Source: Rhizodiscina lignyota (Eukaryota; Ascomycota; Dothideomycetes; Aulographales; Rhizodiscinaceae). Taken from it: a DNA stretch of 64,000 nucleotides. The notes under the pieces were generated by a model. That model had not been told where the DNA came from and ran no database searches. It saw only the letters and a program-made list of their open reading frames with translations. The stretch is from positions 496,001-560,000 of the forward strand of contig ML978135.1 in assembly GCA_010015805.1 (NCBI GenBank), in the 5' to 3' direction. How positions within the stretch are numbered: position 1 is the stretch's first letter; each line of letters opens with the position of its first letter. Shown here one piece after another: positions 49,546 to 61,038 of the stretch. Made by a program: the position numbers and the translations under genes.

Positions 49546-50589
49546 ATGTCTCGACCTGAAGATACCCTCCCTCCCGACCTCTACTGTAAGCTGTATGTGG
49601 ATACCACGATGATGTGACCTGATTAAATTACAGACAATGACCCAGTCTCGCGCCAATACACGACCTCCTCTCGCATACAGAAAATCCAGGCGCAAATGAC
49701 ACACCGAGCCCTGCAAATCCTCAATCTCCCTCCCAGTCAATCTTCGCATATCTTGGATGTCGGCAGCGGAAGCGGACTCAGCGGCGCGATTCTCACACAG
49801 CGCGGACATACATGGGTGGGCATGGATATTAGCGCGAGCATGTTGGCGATTGCGTTGCAAAGAGGAACCGGGGCATTGCCGAGGAAGAGAAGGAAATTGG
49901 CGCAGGATATGGAGATGGATGTTGAAGATGGGATTGATGACAAGCAATCCAATGATGAGGATGCTGGAGATGAGGAGGTGGAGGATGAAGGAGAGGAAGA
50001 TGAGATAGGTGATGATGCACCATGCGAAGGCGACCTCCTCCTCGCCGATATAGGCCAAGCACTGCCCTTCCGCCCCGGCACGTTTGACGCTGCAATTTCA
50101 ATATCTGCAGTCCAATGGCTCTGTCAAGCGGAGTCCAGCGACGAGAATGACGCGCCAACACGTCGACTGAAACGATTCTTTGAAGCATTATATGTGTGTC
50201 TGAAAAGAGGCGGAAAGGCGGTGATGCAATTCTATCCAAGAAACCAGAAAGAACGGGACATGGTTGGTACAGCGGCACGGAGAGCTGGCTTTGGAGCGGG
50301 CTTTTTGGTCGATGCGGAGGGCACGAAGGCTGAAAAGGTGTATCTGGTGTGTTCGGTTGGCGGGGAGGACGTCACTGCGACAATTGAGGCAATGGAAGAT
50401 GTCGAGATTGAGGGCGGAGCCGTCGGTGCGGGAAGAGGAAGAGAACAAAAAGGGAAGTTTGGTAAAGGAGAGTATAAGAAAGGAAGCAAGGAGTGGATCA
50501 TGCGGAAGAAAGAGAGGATGGAGCGGAAGGGCATGGTGGTCAAAAAGAACAGCAAATACACTGGTCGAAAGAGAAAGGTCGCTTTCTAG
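49546..50589 (+). CDS. BUD23: 18S rRNA (guanine-N7) methyltransferase Bud23
   Basis: Exons 49546-49585 and 49634-50589 (48 nt intron) give 331 residues. The first exon encodes MSRPEDTLPPDLYY, the usual Bud23 opening. The SAM-binding motif I is ILDVGSGSGLSG, followed by GMDISASML. A C-terminal basic WBSCR22-type domain ends KKERMERKGM..GRKRKVAF. It methylates a guanine of 18S rRNA during 40S maturation with Trm112. An acidic insert of about 35 residues (around 110-145, Asp/Glu-rich) splits the methyltransferase core and makes the protein longer than yeast Bud23 (275 residues). Confidence 0.95.
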
Positions 50590-50757
50590 ACATAGCAACG
50601 TGGATGTTGCATGTTTGCCGATTCACGAAGCATGGCGCCGGACGAAGGTTGATAAACCAATGGTATCGTATCTATGCATTTAATGGTACAGGAAAATGTA
50701 CAAGCATCAAGCATATCAGCATTTCGCCTCATAGATTGCAGCCACCAACCCAAGGTA

Positions 50758-52220
50758 TTAGACAACCTCCATCTTGTCCAAAACAGCCCTGGTGAACTCG
50801 TGAGTTGTTGCAGTGCCACCCATATCCCTCGTTCGTGTCTTGCCATCACCGATCACGCCATATACAGCCTTCGCGATGCGGTTCGCATGATCGTCGAGTC
50901 CAATATGTCTCAGCAACATACTGCCGCTCAGAATCAACGCGCTTGGGTTCGCCTGGTCCTTTCCCTTGATGTCAAGACCCACGTGACGACAGCCTGGCTC
51001 GAAGACAGAGACGTCGCGGCCCATGTTGCAGCCGGGGACGATACCGGGTCCACCAACGAGGCCAGCTCCAATGTTGGACAAGATACCGCCGTACAAGTTT
51101 GGCATGACCATCACGTCGAACTGCTGTGGTCTTGAGACACACTGCATCGAGGCGTTATCGACAATCATGTCATTAGTCTCCAGAGTCGGATAATCTTCTG
51201 CGACCTTCTTGAACGTGTTGCGGAAGAGACCATCGGCAAGCTTCATAATGTTTGCCTTGTGGATGCAAGTGACCTTCTTCCTGTTGTTGGCCAGGGCAAA
51301 TGCAAATGCAAACTTGGCGATACGCTCGCTCTTGGCACGTGTGATGATCTTCAGAGACTCGACGACACCAGCGACTGATTGATGTTCTAGGCCAGAGTAC
51401 TCTCCTTCGGTATTCTCACGGATAATGCAGATATCAATGTTCTTGTGGCGGGTCTCATATCCTGGGATGTTCTTGATGAGGACGATGGAGGCATAGATGT
51501 CGAGCTCCTGACGTAGAGCCACATTGAAGGACTGGTGACCAGAGCGCTCGACAGGCGTGTGGAGGATACCTAAGGCAGAATGTCAGTATTTGTTTATGAA
51601 GCATAACGTAAGCGTCTGAGCTTCGACTTCCATTCGGCCGATCCCGGAATCGATTTCGAGGAGTGCAGAATGAGTAGCAAAGCTTCCTCTTACCTTTCAG
51701 ACCAAGCTTATTGCGCTTAAGAGAAGCTATCGACTCGCGGAAGAGCTCTTCAGAGTGCTTGTCGCCAGTTTCCATACCGGAGACGTCGACTTGTTCCCAC
51801 TCAATGGGCACATTGTCTGCCTTGAAGATTTCCTTGACCGACTCGGACACTTCTGCACCAATACCATCACCTAGCATAATCTGTCAAAACTGTATTCTGA
51901 GACGCGAGATCGGACAATGTGAAGGTCGTACCAGGAATTAGAGTGACCGTGTATTTGCCGCCGAACTTCGTAGGTTTGAAGATGTCGGATTGTATGGTAG
52001 CGTACGCTGTCTCAGTAGTTAGTACGATGCTTCCTTTCTAAGATCCTTCTCAAGACAATGAACTCATACATCTGGCGGCAATCGAGGGGTTCGCTATGCA
52101 TCGCGATAGTGGCTTCGCGCCCCGCAGCAGGCTCTGATTATAGTGTCAGCGTAATGCTCCCACAGCTCAATTGACGATTCGCATAAGACGCAATTGAAAG
52201 AGACTGACCTTGGCCGCCAT
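50758..52220 (-). CDS. IDH1: Mitochondrial NAD isocitrate dehydrogenase subunit 1
   Basis: Exons 52220-52209, 52133-52070, 52006-51932, 51870-51694 and 51569-50758 give 379 residues. The first exon is only four codons (MAAK). The N-terminus SLLRGAKPLSRCIANPSIAARSYATIQ is a mitochondrial targeting peptide. The core has IPGDGIGAEVS, the ENTEGEYSGLEH substrate loop and DNASMQ, and ends GGTATTHEFTRAVL. Sequence and length fit the regulatory subunit Idh1 rather than catalytic Idh2, but I did not align residues to prove it. It is part of the TCA-cycle octamer that oxidises isocitrate to 2-oxoglutarate. The 124 nt intron before the last exon is long. Confidence 0.93.
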
Positions 52221-53651
52221 CCTAGAGCTGACTGGCAGCATGTCGAGAGCTTGCGCGGCAAGAGGTTGGTGAAGTTGAGATGAAAAGGCGGGATGGGAGC
52301 TGCAGGAAGCTTCGCTTTGATGCAATTGCTTTTTGCGTGTCAGGGATGCGTTCAAAATGTCCGAATTTTAGCCGACATTCGACAGCGTCATCTTGCATAT
52401 CCACTTTTCAACAACATCTCTTGCGAGAGATTAGTAGGATTGCGCTTCTCCGCCCGACTTTTGTATGCTGCAAGTGATAATCGGATAGCACTATCAATCG
52501 AGGCGGAGTAGTCGTTTCATACCTCTCTATTCGCAATACAGCTTCCGATTAGGACCCGCAAGAGCTGCGAAAAATATTCAACTTGTTTCGCTCTATTCGT
52601 GAGCTGCTGCCTACGTTTAATATGGTTTTTCTTCTCATTGTTGGACATTTCTATTTGCCTTGTTTCTGATACGTGTATTCAAGGATCTTATTTCTCATCA
52701 TGGCCATGCGTAAATGCCTCAACCGTTCCGCTGCGTAACATTTGCTTGCAGGGCGTTTGTGTGGAAGATATTGAACGCACTGGGCATCTCTCACAACCTT
52801 TCTGTTTGTGTAAAGAAGCAAACAGCATTTTCCTATGAAATCAGCTACCATGGCTCCAATATTTTAGAGGCGGCGCGCTGGGGCTTGGAAAAGCTCTGCG
52901 TGGTGCAGGCGGATGATAATGAGGACCACTCCGCGCTCACCCCTCTCGCAAGGAGCGGTACATTATGCAACTAAGAAACGCTCCTGATCCCTTTTCTGCC
53001 AATTGAAACTAATTGCTTATTCCGCTGGTCACTAAAACCTTCACAGTTTGTTATGCGAGTGTCCCCAGGCCCTGGGAATAGGCGCCTGAGCGTTGAATGT
53101 GTCGTACCACAACGGCAATGGCTCATAGTCGTTGAAACTTCACCACGAGGGAGGACATCCACCGCCTCCGTAGCGAATGAGTTTCTTCGAATGGCCATTG
53201 CGGGTGATGTGCATGGTTGTGTGTCGTCTCCAGCGTTTCTTCACCTCAGCACCGACACTGCATTTTGGTGATGAGCATCATGTATAAATTCTTGATTACT
53301 CTTGACTTCCTCTTTTCCTTTTCCTTCTTCTCTACAGCTTCTACCCCGGACAAGCACTTTCGACTCCGACTTTCCAACGCCGTTTCGATCTCGCAGCCGG
53401 CACCGCAGCCACCGACTTTGAGAATAAGTTTGTCTAAGATCCATTCGCCAACCTGAAAGCTTTGCAGTCGTCAGATACAAACATCCTGCAACGTCTAGCA
53501 TTTCCGACACAGATTTTTAAGCCCATTTCGATCCCGCCGCCAGGACTCCTAGCAGCATCGGCCCATCAAGAGCCTTCGCTGGGCACTTCATACAAGCATT
53601 CGAGCCTTCAGCCAGTACTTCCCAACATTATCGAACATATAAGCACCGACC
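52221..53651. other. Long divergent intergenic region
   Basis: About 1.4 kb between IDH1 (-) and the QIP-like gene (+). Small frames show no domains. A TATA-like TGTATAAATT sits near 53280. The CT-rich tract from about 53300 to 53520 resembles a long 5' leader of the QIP-like gene. Confidence 0.45.
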
Positions 53652-55001
53652 ATGGCCAATATCGAGTCCCTGTCGTCGCTATCTGACTTGGAGGTGATCC
53701 AGCACGCTCTAGGTCTCTCTGTGTCGAACGTTAACGTTCCAAGCACCCCACTCGATTGTGTTATCGTAGTGGCAGATGTGGAATCTAACGAACGCAATCA
53801 TGAGCAGCTCCTCGAATGGGGCCAATTCGTGATAGATTCGTCGAACATCGATGATGTTCATCTCGACCAGGCCGATGCGGAACTTCTCCGTTGCGGAGAG
53901 GCTCGTCATTATCGAATTAAGGAGAATGCGCACATCACCAACCGCAGATATGTGCAGGGCTGCCCAGAGAAGTACCTCTTCGGTAAGACGGAGTGGGTAT
54001 CCAACGAAGAGTTAGCTGTGATGCTCCAGGAGCTGCTTGGCCAAAAGGACTCGAAGGGGAATCCGCGTCTAGTTCTTTTTGTTGCCCACGACACCAACCA
54101 TGAGGTAAGGATGCTGAAGCAGGTGCTTGGAGACAAGTTTGCACAGTACCAGGAGAACATGCGCATCTTGGATACACAGAAAATGGCATCGTCATTGGGG
54201 TATGGACACCAAGTCGGTTTACAGAACTTACTGGGATATCTTGATATACCCTTTAGCAATCTCCATAACGGTGGAAACGACGCCTTCTACGAAGCTGTTG
54301 CTGCAATCACGATGGCTGTTTTCTCTTCACAGCTGGATTGTCGTTCTCCCACGGATTCCGCGTCCGAACACACTACGGGAAACACGAATAGCAGCTCTGA
54401 AGAGAATACCTCTTCTTCATCTTCTGATGACAGCCCTGGTGGGGTTTCTGTCACAACATTGACGACTTCCGTTTCCGCCATTACGACCGGATCGATGACA
54501 TTGACAATCACAATCGATGAAGCGATCAAGATGAAGATCGCGAATGCTGCCGCCAGCCCGTTACCAGCGACCCATGGCAGCTTCGTCTACTGCAGCCGCT
54601 GCGCATCGGCGGAGCACAGCGCTGGTGAGTGTCCCTGCAAATCACACCAATGTAGCAATTGCTACAGCAAGGGTCACACCGCGAAGGTCTGCGGTATCCC
54701 GGAAGCGGTCGTCGGAAAGGTCCGCGCCACCAACATCGAGAAATTTGGTGCACCGCGGAAGTGCAATGGGTGCGGCGAGTTGGGTCACGCTGCTCGGAAC
54801 TGCATAGACTCAGAGTACATCCTCAAAGAGCCTTTCCGTCGCGGTACTTATGGAGGGGCGCCAAAGCCGACCTCTCACCGCCCTCGCTACAATGGTGGTG
54901 CAGCTCAGCAGCAGCCGCAAGGCCACCCTACTGGTATCGTTGGTCGTGGTGGTCGGGTTTACGATACTAATCGAGTCTTCAATGTTGGCAAGACCCTATA
55001 G
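53652..55001 (+). CDS. QIP/Gfd2-like DEDD nuclease with CCHC zinc knuckles
   Basis: Single exon, 449 residues. The N-terminal 230 residues form an RNase H-fold DEDD-type domain of the Gfd2/YDR514C and QDE-2-interacting-protein group: VVADVES (first Asp/Glu pair), LFVAHDTNHE, ILDTQKM, and HNGGNDAFY at the fourth motif. A Ser/Thr/acidic linker (about 235-290) leads to Cys/His clusters: CSRCASAEHSAGEC, CSNCYSKGHTAKVC and CNGCGELGHAARNC, the last two being classic CX2CX4HX4C knuckles. The tail is Arg/Gly/Gln-rich. Neurospora QIP removes the passenger strand in RNA silencing, so an RNA-directed exonuclease role is plausible. Whether this one is the silencing nuclease is unproven. Confidence 0.85.
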   Translation: MANIESLSSLSDLEVIQHALGLSVSNVNVPSTPLDCVIVVADVESNERNHEQLLEWGQFVIDSSNIDDVHLDQADAELLRCGEARHYRIKENAHITNRRYVQGCPEKYLFGKTEWVSNEELAVMLQELLGQKDSKGNPRLVLFVAHDTNHEVRMLKQVLGDKFAQYQENMRILDTQKMASSLGYGHQVGLQNLLGYLDIPFSNLHNGGNDAFYEAVAAITMAVFSSQLDCRSPTDSASEHTTGNTNSSSEENTSSSSSDDSPGGVSVTTLTTSVSAITTGSMTLTITIDEAIKMKIANAAASPLPATHGSFVYCSRCASAEHSAGECPCKSHQCSNCYSKGHTAKVCGIPEAVVGKVRATNIEKFGAPRKCNGCGELGHAARNCIDSEYILKEPFRRGTYGGAPKPTSHRPRYNGGAAQQQPQGHPTGIVGRGGRVYDTNRVFNVGKTL

Positions 55002-56418
55002 AGAGTGTGGCAGAGTGAGCATTTTAGTGGAATTGCAGTGTTTTCTTTTCATTGTGTTGGACATGTTCTCTGTTTCCTTTGTCTGTTTGCGCGTCGGCAG
55101 GGACTACTACCGCGCGAGAGAATGAAATACAAAGGCCTCAATCACTTGAGAGCTTTCTTGAATCAAGCCTCCAAACTACTCAATGTTTATCATTACGAAC
55201 AAATGAGTCTAAACATCGATGCGTAACAATGAACGGGTTTTCAATGATAGTTGTACATGTCGCTCAGGTACATTGCAGATTTTGGTGCCACGATAAGGAT
55301 ATTTTACAGTTGTTTCTCGAAACTATCATCATTACACTTGCTGTACATAAACGCCTTCTAGATAGACCAATGCTTCTTAACCGTAACATCGTACTGTTGA
55401 CACCAATTGTCATCATATCACGGCCATGACAAGGTGCATGGGCTCAACTCCTGCAAAAGAATTGCCAACGTCCGGAGGGTCATCGAGGTCTTCCCAAAAG
55501 GTTCGTTTCTCGCGGTCAAAAAGGTGCGCGAGGAGTTCGATGGCCTTTCCAGAAAGTCCCTTCACTCTTTTAAACCCGCACCAACCGGCTTCGGTGGACG
55601 TCTCGTTGCAGAAAGGTACGGCTGCCTCCTCATCCAACATCGACCGACGATCACTAGAATATATAATAACACACTCTCACAGTTCACAGCCCTTTCTAAG
55701 CGTGACGCGTGTAATAAAGAAATGAGGCAGTGCAGAGATTGTGGATCAGATTATGGTATCAAGAAATTTCCCCTTTCGGCGTGTCGGCCATTTTCCGCAC
55801 TCGTTTCATCGCGTCACATTTGCTGATTCCCCTTTCCACATTCCACAGCTTCCTCAACCCACTTCATCATTTAAAGATTGTTCTTTCTCTCTTCTTCAGT
55901 TCTATATGAATTAGAATGTCTGCTCATTGCCTTCACAATGGGGGTGGAAAAGTGACCGTACACTTTCGAATGCAAACCCGATCAGCGGATGACAAACAAT
56001 CGTATTCTCAATCGATCATCAGTACCTTGAAATAGGCATCCCTGAAACGCCTATTTCGTCGCCAAGGGAAACAGATCATCGAGGAAGGATCGAGTTCCCG
56101 AGCGCCGCGCGTCTACTCCGTCGGACCGTTCTCCACTATCCACTGCAAGGCAGCTTTTGCCCAGTACTTCGTATCCTGAGACACGACATTGGTTTGCCAG
56201 GCCCGATTCCACGATCTGCATATAAGAGCCAGGCACCAGCTTTCTCTCAGCTCTTATTGGCTGACAGATCTGGGGAGGGTAAGACTAAACGCTGTTTCTA
56301 CATTGTACCACTACTTTTAGAGTACATGTCCCGCACACCTTTTGTTTACTTCCTCTCACTTCCAGTTCCCATGAAACTTGAACCTCTGTCACGCTCATAA
56401 TAAAGAAATTCAACCAAG
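55002..56418. other. Intergenic, no gene supported
   Basis: About 1.4 kb. A minus-strand 75-residue frame (55640-55413, FDREKRTFWEDLDDPPDVG) is coding-like but alone. The right part is the promoter of the next gene. Confidence 0.4.
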
Positions 56419-57717
56419 ATGCTCTCGAATGCACCCGCTCGCTTTCTGCGCGGCTTGAATTGCGTCCTCTTTCTCATCTCCGTCGCCTTGCTTGTGCCCT
56501 ATGGCGTCGTGTCCGCTAAGGAGTACTCTTGGTACTACCACTCTTCTGCCAACTTGTTCCCGACTCTTGGTGTGATACCATCATTCGTCTCGGCTATCTC
56601 ATCCTCTTTCATTCTCACGCAAGGCGGAGATCCAGCATTATGGCCAAATTGGTGGTTGATGCTCAGCTTTGTTGCGGACTTTATCCTATCTGGAGGATTT
56701 TTGGGAATCATCATCGCGTCGTATGCCCTGCTAAGGCAGAATCGCAGCGAGGACTTGATCATCCTCGGTGTCCATGGAACTGTTCTTCTCTTAATTCAAC
56801 TGTACCGCCCCTCAAGAGCTTCTATTCTACCCCACTAGCTAATCTCCGTGTAGCCTTATACACGTCTACCTTGCGGGCACCACACTCTTCCAACTCGGTA
56901 GCCGAAGCGGCCCTTGCCCTCACTGCGGTCACGAAACCTCATGCAATGCGGCTATCACCAGCTTCAAATGTTTCTATAATCCTCTCCGACGCGATCGTGG
57001 TGACGATCCCGAGGCTTGCAGGAATATCAGGGGATCACCGTCTCGAATCGGACTGCCTCTGACCCCTCCGGCTCTAGAGGACTTCCAGCTTTCGAAAGCT
57101 GTCAAGAAACTTCGCTTGTACACTTGCATCATTGCATTTGCCTTCTCACCGACATTCATCATACCACGGGTGCTGGTATTTCTCGCTACGCTTGCGCCAT
57201 TACTCACGTCGGCATTCTTCTGCCTAATCATGACGACGAATCCGGCCAAGAAAGCCGTGGCTAAGAACCCGGCGCTGTACTGGTCCGTCGTTGTTGCGGA
57301 TCTGCTTATCGGGCTAGGCAATATCGCAATGACAGTGATCTTAATCATCGCCGCAAGAAATGCCCACCCGGGAAGCTTTGGCGTCATGTTTGTTGGGTAA
57401 GCGGTTACCCATGCTGCGATTCTGAAGCGAGGATACAGGAGCTGATATAGATAACCTGCAGATTTTGTCATCTTTTCCTTGCTGGAAAGGCAACCAAAGA
57501 CGCAGTGCAAGCCAAACGACGCCAACAGTCCGGCTCGCCATCAATGAGTCTGTATGAAGAGCCACCCGCAATCAACTACACCGATAATGAAACTTCAGGC
57601 AATAAAAGCCCTCCCATGCAGGGTGCATCACCGAAACCAATAGAGACTCCTGCGGAGATTCCGGAAGAGAGACCGTCAATGGAGGCTACGGAGGATCAGA
57701 GGCTGCTGGATTCGTAG
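56419..57717 (+). CDS. Multispanning membrane protein of unknown function
   Basis: Exons 56419-56801, 56854-57396 and 57462-57717 (introns 52 and 65 nt; the first has a GCTAAT branch site) give 393 residues. About seven hydrophobic segments are visible: NCVLFLISVALLVPYG, PTLGVIPSFVSAISSSF, LMLSFVADFILSGGFLGIII, GTVLLLIQLLIHVYLAG, YTCIIAFAFSP, VFLATLAPLLTSAFFCLI and VVVADLLIGLGNIAMTVIL. A Cys/His cluster CPHCGHETSC lies in the central loop. The C-terminal tail of about 80 residues is Pro/Ser/Glu-rich and cytosolic-looking. I do not recognise the family. Confidence 0.75.
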
Positions 57718-58009
57718 ACAATGAATGGCCCTCGAGTGGGCTAACGTAACGATGTGGAATGAGTGGCAAAGGGCACCTTGATGACACATCATAGAATTGG
57801 ACACGGGTTTGATGTAAACTGAGAATTTGTTCTCTTTTACTGGAGACACACTCCTCCTGCTGTCACTCAACCTTAAAGCTGTAAGCGGCGTCCGATTGTC
57901 GCTGCTCTTCAGAACGAGATTGTATACATCTGTAAATTGGTGTCTTCCTTGGGGTCGGAACGGAACTATGTAGCGCTTTATATAGCATATATTCACTCTT
58001 TTGAACATC
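57718..58009. other. Convergent intergenic region
   Basis: 3' flanks of the membrane-protein gene (+) and the SDR gene (-). No coding signal. Confidence 0.5.
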
Positions 58010-59096
58010 TTACAGCTTGCCACTGTTGGCCTTTCTCCTTGACCTCCACCCGGTCAAAGTCGCACCACCATCGATCTCGAAGACCCCACCGGTCATGTGC
58101 GCGGCCCCATAGCTGCTAAGGAAAAGAACCAAGCCGGCAAAGTCTGACGGTTTGCCGATGCGGCCAGTGGGCTGGCCTGCAACAAGAGTGTCCAGGTATT
58201 TCTGGACGCCGAATCGTGTCATGCGGGACGGGAAAACACCACTGTGACAGCTGAGCGATAGTGCATAGACTGTGTGCAGGAGATACTTACGGGCAGATAC
58301 AGTTGACCATGACATTGAGAGGAGCGAGTTTCGAAGCCTGCATCTTGGAGAGGTGGATACATGCCGCCTTGGAAGGGCCGTAGCTGAAGGTACCGTGGCC
58401 AGGAGCTGACAGACCTCCCTCATCGCCGGTAGTAACATCGGTCGTCTGGATGCCAGCCATGGATGCGATGTTGATAACTCGGGATGGCATATCGGGGCTT
58501 GTGCCCTTCACGAGGAGAGGGTGGAGACCAACGGTCACTGGTCGAGCTGTTAGATACGCATTCCAGAATACATAAGCGGATCTTACTGTAGAAGATCGAC
58601 TTGACGTTCAACGCCATGAGTTTGTCCCAGCCCATCTCTGGGAAGTCATCGTAGGGTCCACCCCTGCAAATCTGGTCAGCAAGCTGCGTGAAGAGTCTGA
58701 AGCAGTAACATACCAAGTCGCGCCAGTGTTGTTTATTAAAACCGTCAACCGGTCTGTCCTCTTCTTCACCTCAGCCACCAGAGCATCACATCCTGCCTTA
58801 TCCTTTAGATCCCCGACTATATACTCGCACGTGCCCGGGCCGAGCTTGTTGATGCGCTCCGAAGTCTGACGCGAATCTGTTAGAAGAGCCGCGATGTAAG
58901 ACGGTCGCACCTCAGTTCATACCTTCTTGAGTTCTGACTCCTTCCGACTCGCGATGTATACCTTTGCTCCATTCTGAACGAATGCTTGCGCCGCCATCTC
59001 TCCTAAGCCGGTAGCCCCACCAGTAACGAGACAGACATGGTTCTTGAAGTCGAACAGGGAGGAGACACTGAGATCTTGCTCTGCGGGGGAAGTCAT
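58010..59096 (-). CDS. Short-chain dehydrogenase/reductase
   Basis: Exons 59096-58923, 58865-58714, 58663-58587, 58537-58291 and 58241-58010 give 293 residues (introns 49-57 nt). Classical SDR motifs are present: TGGATGLG for cofactor binding, NNTG (variant of NNAG), catalytic Ser in INIASMAG, and YGPSKAA (Tyr-x3-Lys). The end GGVFEIDGGATLTGW is the usual C-terminal SDR signature. The Arg in YIASRKESE after beta2 suggests NADP preference, an inference. The substrate is unknown. The final residues RSRRKANSGKL do not form a strict PTS1 peroxisomal signal, though GKL is similar. Confidence 0.92.
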
Positions 59097-59746
59097 GATG
59101 GCGGAAGATATGCTCTGGTCTATTACCTCTGTTCAATCGGTCATGTAAAGTATATGCGGAAAAATTTCACGAGTTTTGTGGTCTTGATATCAGAGAAGCC
59201 ACAAAGCGGAGGTGCTGTCCCATTTCGGTAGGCCTCGGCTCTCTGCGGTGTTCTGCTGGGTAAACTCCACACACAAACATGCACGACAAATCAATTTGCC
59301 TTTTCCCATAGATACAACTCTGATCAAGTAGAAAGTAACTCCCCGATCTTCAAGCCAAACTGATGCCTCGAACTCCATGGAAATAAGACTTCTCCGGAGT
59401 CATCGCAGCTAATGTGTCTTTTAGAAAGCAGCCAAATCGACGCTCAACATGACGTACCGAAGCAAGCCAAACGTCTTGAGAACCGCTAAAGCCTCCCTGG
59501 TGCACATTTCTTGCAAAACAGCAGTTCTGCAATAGGAAGAGAATGACGGTCGATCCTTAACGAATTGCACCGAATTACGAGAGTGTTTCGAGGTTTGGCG
59601 GAGTTAAGAAAAAATATCCTCGTCGTCAGAGTCTTGTCGCTGACAAAGTTTTCGTGTTACATCAAGTACTTATACGACTCCAAGGCAAGGAGGTTTGAGC
59701 ATTGCATTCCAGCAGTTCTTTTATTCTAATTGCGTTGGATCTCAAA
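59097..59746. other. Divergent intergenic region, no gene supported
   Basis: 650 bp between the SDR (-) and NmrA-like (+) start codons; presumably holds both promoters. Only short shadow frames. Confidence 0.5.
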
Positions 59747-60739
59747 ATGCCTTCCAAAGTTTCTATTCTGATATTGGGCGCCGGCGAGCTAGGGATGGCC
59801 ATGCTCCGTGCCTTCAGCATGCGAAACGAGCCGAGCTGGGAGATCACTGTGCTTCTGCGCCCAGAGACGGCAAATCTTCCGCAGCAGGCTCCAAAGATTG
59901 CACCAATATATGCACTGCCCGGAGATGTCAAAATCTTGCCGTGTGACCTCCTCGAATCGTCACAATCGGAACTAGCTTCAGAGTTTAAGCGTTTCGACGT
60001 CATCGTGGGTTGCACAGGGTACGATCAGAACAGTGCAGGGACCGGTGCAGGCCTCCAAAGAAAGATTGCAAATGCAGTTCTCGAAGCCGAAACAGTGAAG
60101 CTTTACCTACCATGGCAGTTTGGTGTTGAGTACGACCTCTTTGGTCATGGAGATGCCGGCGGCCTATTCGACGAACAGAAAGATATCAGGAAGCTGCTCC
60201 GTGAAGCAGTAGCAAGCGGGCGGACGAAGACTGAGTGGATCATTGTGAGCACGGGTATCTTCATGAGCTACCTCTTCTCTTCGTTTTGGGGAGTTGTAAC
60301 GAGGTCGGACAATGGAGATGGGTGGGTAGTCAATGCCCTCGGCTCGTGGGATGTCTCAACAACGGTGACCACTCCAGAAGACATCGGCACTGCAACAGCG
60401 GAGATCGTTTACACTGCATTGACCGACACACCAGAAGGGAATGAATTGAAGAACCGGGCTGTGTACATTGCTGGAGACACCGTCTCATACGCTCAGCTCA
60501 TTAACATTGTTCGGGACGCGACAGGCCAGCCGACACGAAAGGGAGAAGAGCTGAAAATCCCGCTACTGGAAGAACGCATGAAGCAAAAACCAGAAGACAT
60601 TCTTAACAAATATCGAGTTGCATTTGGACGAGGAAAAGGAGTTTCGTGGGATAAGGCGTCAACGTTTACGCATAAGCACGGGATCAGCGTTCAGGATGCC
60701 AGGAGCTGGGCGGCAGATCACCTGCGCGCTGACATGTAG
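59747..60739 (+). CDS. NmrA-like/isoflavone-reductase-type oxidoreductase
   Basis: Single exon, 330 residues from the ATG at 59747 (MPSKVSILILGAGELG); further upstream frame lacks an ATG. The Rossmann motif GAGELG matches the atypical-SDR NmrA/PCBER group, and the region VKLYLPWQFGVEYD occupies the place of the family's substrate-pocket loop. Relatives reduce phenylpropanoids or act as redox sensors without catalysis (NmrA). Fungal pigment-cluster proteins such as CipA also belong here. No flanking biosynthetic genes suggest a pathway. Confidence 0.88.
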   Translation: MPSKVSILILGAGELGMAMLRAFSMRNEPSWEITVLLRPETANLPQQAPKIAPIYALPGDVKILPCDLLESSQSELASEFKRFDVIVGCTGYDQNSAGTGAGLQRKIANAVLEAETVKLYLPWQFGVEYDLFGHGDAGGLFDEQKDIRKLLREAVASGRTKTEWIIVSTGIFMSYLFSSFWGVVTRSDNGDGWVVNALGSWDVSTTVTTPEDIGTATAEIVYTALTDTPEGNELKNRAVYIAGDTVSYAQLINIVRDATGQPTRKGEELKIPLLEERMKQKPEDILNKYRVAFGRGKGVSWDKASTFTHKHGISVQDARSWAADHLRADM

Positions 60740-61038
60740 TCTAAATCTGATTTTCTGGGCGAACGGCGTAAGCAAGTTACTGAGGCTCGAGCGATCGCTG
60801 TATGAAGCTCTGAAGTTCTCCTTTTCTTGGATGGAGTCCGCCAGAAATTCGAGTGGCTGGCAGGAGAGATCATCGTCGGCAAATCATTTGCGGCTTAGCG
60901 CCCGTGCCCAATTAAAGCCACACTCCTCAAGCGTGACCTCCAGTTCTGAAGATACCTCCTCCGTATTCATATCCTCTTCCCATCGCAATTGTTCTTCGTG
61001 ATCTGAGACCTTCTAATGCATATCGGACCAACGGGACC
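60740..61038. other. Intergenic, no gene supported
   Basis: 299 bp between two plus-strand genes. A coding-like frame overlaps it but has no motif. Confidence 0.4.
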
